Source of the DNA: Fervidobacterium sp. | GTDB taxonomy: Bacteria > Thermotogota > Thermotogae > Thermotogales > Fervidobacteriaceae | DNA: 8,363 nt | Direction of reading: 5' to 3' | NCBI GenBank assembly: GCA_003526765.1 | Contig: DPXZ01000128.1 | Coordinates: 1-8,363, forward strand | Program-made: the position numbers and the translations under genes | The notes under the pieces: model-generated | Databases searched by the model: none | The model's input: the letters and a program-made list of their open reading frames with translations, nothing else | What the model was told of the DNA's origin: nothing | Shown here: positions 6,014 through 8,363 of the stretch, piece by piece | Position numbering within the stretch: position 1 is the stretch's first letter | Layout: each line of letters opens with the position of its first letter

Positions 6014-6047
6014 AGGCGTCCTTCATTCATTGAATGAACAGATGCCT
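6014..6047 (+). promoter_or_regulatory. Long hairpin at the predicted 5' end of the dehydrogenase mRNA
   Basis: AGGCGTC (6014-6020) pairs with GATGCCT (6041-6047) with one G-U pair. After a 1x2 internal loop, TTCATTC (6022-6028) pairs perfectly with GAATGAA (6032-6038) around an ATT loop. The structure has 14 pairs and begins where the transcript should begin. No U-tract follows, so it is not a terminator. Possible roles are mRNA 5'-end protection, a binding site in RNA, or, through its inner palindrome, a DNA operator. The role is inference. Confidence 0.5.
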
Positions 6048-6081
6048 GAAATTCTGATTATTTATAGTTGGCTAAATCTAT

Positions 6082-6090
6082 GGAAGGGAG
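6082..6090 (+). promoter_or_regulatory. Ribosome binding site deciding the dehydrogenase start
   Basis: GGAAGGGAG at 6082-6090 lies 8 nt before GTG at 6099. It excludes the frame's far upstream opening at 5874, which would add 75 residues encoded by promoter and leader DNA. Confidence 0.75.
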
Positions 6091-6098
6091 TGCTGTAT

Positions 6099-7199
6099 GT
6101 GAAGAAATTGAAGATGGGAATTATTGGTTGTGGTCGTATAGGTTCCACAAAGCACGTAGAGGCTATTGTAAAGAACGCTGACATTATAGAGGCAGTCGCA
6201 ACATGTGATATAGTGCTCGATAAAGCAAAGTCATGCAGTGAGAAAATAGAAGGGTTAACTAATCAAAAGCCGAAGTACTACACAGATTTCATCGAAATGA
6301 TCGAAAATGAGGAAATCGACTTTGTTTCAATAGCTACTGAAAGTGGGTACCATTACGAGATTGCAATCGAAGCTCTGAAGAGAGGCAAGAACGTCTTAGT
6401 GGAAAAGCCGATGGCATTATCAACTGCACACATGGATCACATGTGTGCCTTGGCAAAGGAGAAGGATCTAAAATTGGGTGTTTGTTTTCAAAATAGATTT
6501 AATCCACCAATTGAAGAATTGCGACAAAAGATAGATTCAGGTGCGTTCGGACACGTGAATTATGCAGTTGCCAACGTTAGGTGGAATAGAGACAGGGAGT
6601 ACTACAACCAAGCACCGTGGCGTGGTACTTGGCAACTGGACGGTGGCTCGTTGATGAACCAATGCACGCATAACACAGATTTGCTACAATGGATGCTTGG
6701 TGGAGACGTTGATGAAGTATACGGTGTTGTGAGAAACTTTCAACACAAGTATATAGAGGCGGAAGATTTTGGTGGTGCATTGATAAAATTCAAGAATGGT
6801 AGCGTAGGTATTTTGGAAGGAACTTCAACTATCTATCCAAAGAATTTGGAGGAAACACTTTCTGTATTTGGTGAGTTTGGAACAGTTGTAATTGGCGGAC
6901 TTGCAGTAAACAAGATCAAAACTTGGAAGTTCCCCGATGAAGATTCTCATCCGTTCATGGAATTACCTGATCCTGATACGGTCTATGGTTCAGGTCACGT
7001 ACCGCTATATAGAGATTTTTACGAAGCTATAATCAACAACAGGAAGCCGAAAATTTCAGGTGAAGATGGTAGAAAAGCAGTGGAAATTGTTTTGGCAATC
7101 TACAAATCTGCACTCGAAGGTAAGCCAATCAAGTTCCCCTTTGACTTTTCTACGGAGAAGATGAAAGATTGGAATGGTCACTATGTTGTGCGTGGTTAA
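6099..7199 (+). CDS. Gfo/Idh/MocA oxidoreductase, WlbA/WbpB-like UDP-sugar 3-dehydrogenase
   Basis: 366 aa, NAD(P)-dependent. Residues 5-130 form a Rossmann domain with GIIGCGRIGSTKH (8-19) and VLVEKPMALS (99-108, catalytic-type Lys103). The C-terminal substrate domain has FQNRFNPP (130-137), YYNQAPWRGTWQLDGGSLMNQ from 168, His191 in CTHNTDLLQW, YPKNLEETLSVFGEFGTV and GGLAVNKIKTW. This detailed pattern (R/W at WRGTW, GGxLMNQ, the GGVAVN-like stretch) is that of WlbA/WbpB, which oxidise C3 of UDP-N-acetylglucosaminuronate on the way to 2,3-diacetamido uronic acids of surface polysaccharides. A related but different UDP-sugar substrate is possible. The partner enzymes of that pathway (6-dehydrogenase, PLP aminotransferase, acetyltransferase, epimerase) are not in the window. 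The start is GTG at 6099; ATG at 6114 is an alternative but cuts close to the nucleotide-binding strand. The end overlaps queD. Confidence 0.85.
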   Translation: MKKLKMGIIGCGRIGSTKHVEAIVKNADIIEAVATCDIVLDKAKSCSEKIEGLTNQKPKYYTDFIEMIENEEIDFVSIATESGYHYEIAIEALKRGKNVLVEKPMALSTAHMDHMCALAKEKDLKLGVCFQNRFNPPIEELRQKIDSGAFGHVNYAVANVRWNRDREYYNQAPWRGTWQLDGGSLMNQCTHNTDLLQWMLGGDVDEVYGVVRNFQHKYIEAEDFGGALIKFKNGSVGILEGTSTIYPKNLEETLSVFGEFGTVVIGGLAVNKIKTWKFPDEDSHPFMELPDPDTVYGSGHVPLYRDFYEAIINNRKPKISGEDGRKAVEIVLAIYKSALEGKPIKFPFDFSTEKMKDWNGHYVVRG

Positions 7200-7548
7200 A
7201 GAATTTACATTTGACGCTGCACACAACTTGGTCTCCTATCATGGAAAGTGCGAGAAACTTCATGGACACACTTACAAACTTCAAATTGTGGTCTGCGGTG
7301 AGAAAGATGAAGAAGGTATGGTAATTGATTTTACGCAGCTCAAGGAATTGGTAAATGAGTATGTATTGAAATATCTGGACCATGCTTACATAAATGATAT
7401 CATCCAGCAACCAAGTGCGGAGAATATAGCACAGTGGATATGGGATAGAATAGAAGTTCCACTAAGTTCTGAGCGTTACAGTCTGAAAGAAGTACGCCTT
7501 TGGGAGACGCCAACTTCTCACGTAATCTATAGTAAATACAACAAATAA
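7183..7548 (+). CDS. queD: 6-carboxytetrahydropterin synthase QueD
   Basis: Converts 7,8-dihydroneopterin triphosphate to 6-carboxy-5,6,7,8-tetrahydropterin in the pathway to preQ0 and queuosine, a wobble modification of tRNA. With ATG at 7183 it is 121 aa, typical for QueD. The zinc ligands are His14 (FDAAH) and His27/His29 (LHGH), the catalytic Cys23 is in GKCEKLHGH, the Asp66-His67 pair is in YLDHAYIND, PSAENIAQWIW spans 77-87, and Glu108 lies in LWETPTSHV. The GKC-x-x-LHGH arrangement favours QueD over eukaryotic-type 6-pyruvoyl-tetrahydropterin synthase. In-frame ATG at 7174 and GTG at 7192 are alternative starts; none has a strong SD, and I chose 7183 by alignment to the family's MxxVKEFxFDAAH beginning. 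It overlaps the dehydrogenase gene by 17 bp, so translation is probably coupled. Other queuosine genes are absent from the window. Confidence 0.92.
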   Translation: MLCVVKEFTFDAAHNLVSYHGKCEKLHGHTYKLQIVVCGEKDEEGMVIDFTQLKELVNEYVLKYLDHAYINDIIQQPSAENIAQWIWDRIEVPLSSERYSLKEVRLWETPTSHVIYSKYNK

Positions 7549-7577
7549 TACAAAACACAAAAAACGCAAAAACTAAA

Positions 7578-7602
7578 AGAGGGCGCAATTATTGCGCCCT
7601 CT
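7578..7602. terminator. Bidirectional rho-independent terminator between queD and rpoC
   Basis: A perfect 11-bp GC-rich stem (7578-7588 with 7592-7602) has a 3-nt loop TTA. On the minus strand it is followed by a T-rich run (complement of the A-rich 7549-7577), a good terminator for rpoC 43 nt after its stop. On the plus strand the trailing TATTTCT is weaker but adequate for queD. The 7549-7644 gap holds nothing else visible. Confidence 0.88.
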
Positions 7603-7644
7603 ATTTCTCCTGCTAATTACATAATTACAAGCTCAAAATAAAGT

Positions 7645-8363
7645 TCAAGCCAACTTTTCCTTCTTTTCCTGTGCAAGTCGTGGTGTTTCCTCGTACTGAA
7701 TTCCCAAGAAGACATCGAAACCCGTACCTGCAGGTATTATCTGCCCTACGATCACATTCTCTTTGAGTCCAATGAGCGTATCTACCGTACCTTTTATAGC
7801 TGCATCTGTAAGTACTTGTTGAGTTTGCTGGAAGCTTGCCGCGCTCAGCCATCCTTCGTACTCAAGAGAAGCTTGAGTAATTCTCAACAATTTTCTTCTG
7901 TATTTTGCAACTTCTTTTGGCAATATCTGATAGATTTCTCTTTCTTTATCCTGCGTTAGAACAGCAACTTCTTTTATACCGAGGTCTATCAATTTCTGCA
8001 AGAGTTCTTCTGTAATCTCTTCTCCTTGTGCTGCAACTTCTATAATCTCTCCACTTTCATCCTTAGAAATGATGTGCTTTTCCAATGTCTTCCCTATGAT
8101 CCTCTTTCTGTTTATTTCTATCCTCGCATTACCTTCCATAATTTCCCTATTGATCTTGTTAAGGAAATTAATCGGTACGAGATCACCAGCTAAGAAACCA
8201 GTATCTCCAGAATCAACAACTTCTGCTTTGTTAAGCATCTGCCTGATTATAAGTTCAAAGTGCTTATCGTGAATATCGACGCCTTGCTGAACATAAACTT
8301 TCTTAATTTCTTTCAGTAGGTAAGAAGCAGTTTCTTCAGCTCCAAGTTCTTCGAGTATTTTTC
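7645..8363 (-). CDS. rpoC: DNA-directed RNA polymerase subunit beta', C-terminal part
   Basis: The minus-strand frame is open from the right edge of the window to TGA at 7645-7647 and gives the last 238 residues; the start of the gene lies beyond the edge. The upstream part contains [20 protein letters not shown], followed by [18 protein letters not shown]. The C-terminal part has [45 protein letters not shown] and IIPAGTGF, all hallmarks of the conserved beta' C-terminal region, where switch 5 and the secondary-channel-side elements lie. The protein ends soon after with [15 protein letters not shown], a charged tail. It is convergent with queD. Internal ATG codons such as the one ending at 8238 are not the start. 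I see no frameshift or missing conserved block. Confidence 0.97.
   Translation of the reverse strand, partial: KILEELGAEETASYLLKEIKKVYVQQGVDIHDKHFELIIRQMLNKAEVVDSGDTGFLAGDLVPINFLNKINREIMEGNARIEINRKRIIGKTLEKHIISKDESGEIIEVAAQGEEITEELLQKLIDLGIKEVAVLTQDKEREIYQILPKEVAKYRRKLLRITQASLEYEGWLSAASFQQTQQVLTDAAIKGTVDTLIGLKENVIVGQIIPAGTGFDVFLGIQYEETPRLAQEKKEKLA

Noticed and set aside
5874..6098. 75-residue extension of the dehydrogenase from 5874
   Set aside because: It covers a clear promoter and a leader hairpin, begins 2 nt after the rsmG stop without an SD, and lies before the normal Rossmann start; GTG at 6099 fits the family.
7625..7852. 75-aa minus-strand frame overlapping the rpoC end
   Set aside because: It is a shifted frame of rpoC with Arg/Cys-rich sequence unlike any family, so a shadow.
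8069..8272. Hydrophobic 67-aa plus-strand frame opposite rpoC
   Set aside because: It is antisense to strongly conserved rpoC codons and its composition is explained by the complement; no SD was seen.

Overview
The window reads as ordinary chromosomal sequence from an anaerobic thermophile of the Thermotogota, most likely a Fervidobacterium-like organism. This placement is inferred from overall style: AT-rich DNA, short intergenic gaps, strong Shine-Dalgarno (SD) sequences in front of many TTG starts, and Gram-negative-type envelope proteins beside a LytR-CpsA-Psr (LCP) protein. No marker gene here fixes the genus. I see no insertion sequence, integrase, CRISPR array, toxin-antitoxin pair or prophage gene.

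Layout. Positions 1-4166 (+ strand) hold a tightly packed gene string: the 3' end of an Rrf2/IscR-type regulator, mnmA (tRNA 2-thiouridylase), hpt (hypoxanthine phosphoribosyltransferase), an LCP family protein, an unrecognised exported protein and a small predicted outer-membrane beta-barrel. Positions 4249-4470 form a self-contained tRNA-Leu(CAG) unit with promoter, tRNA with encoded CCA, and rho-independent terminator. Positions 4534-5872 hold a WecG/TagA/CpsF glycosyltransferase overlapping rsmG (16S rRNA m7G methyltransferase). After a gap of about 225 bp with a promoter and a 5'-UTR hairpin, a WlbA/WbpB-like nucleotide-sugar 3-dehydrogenase (6099-7199) overlaps queD (7183-7548). A strong bidirectional terminator separates queD from the convergent 3' end of rpoC (minus strand, running off the right edge).

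How the genes fit together. mnmA, rsmG, queD and the tRNA gene serve translation and RNA modification, and mnmA is translationally linked to an Rrf2-type regulator. The LCP protein, the exported protein and barrel, the WecG/TagA glycosyltransferase and the WlbA-like dehydrogenase together suggest that this diderm makes a cell-surface glycopolymer containing N-acetylated amino sugars or their uronic acids. That link is an inference from families and proximity.

Several open reading frames here have misleading upstream starts: one runs through the tRNA, one through a promoter and UTR, and one into the upstream regulator. The starts given below were chosen from SD position and family alignment. 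I did not find a convincing new system. The best leads are the surface-glycan/envelope genes and the 5'-terminal hairpin upstream of the dehydrogenase.
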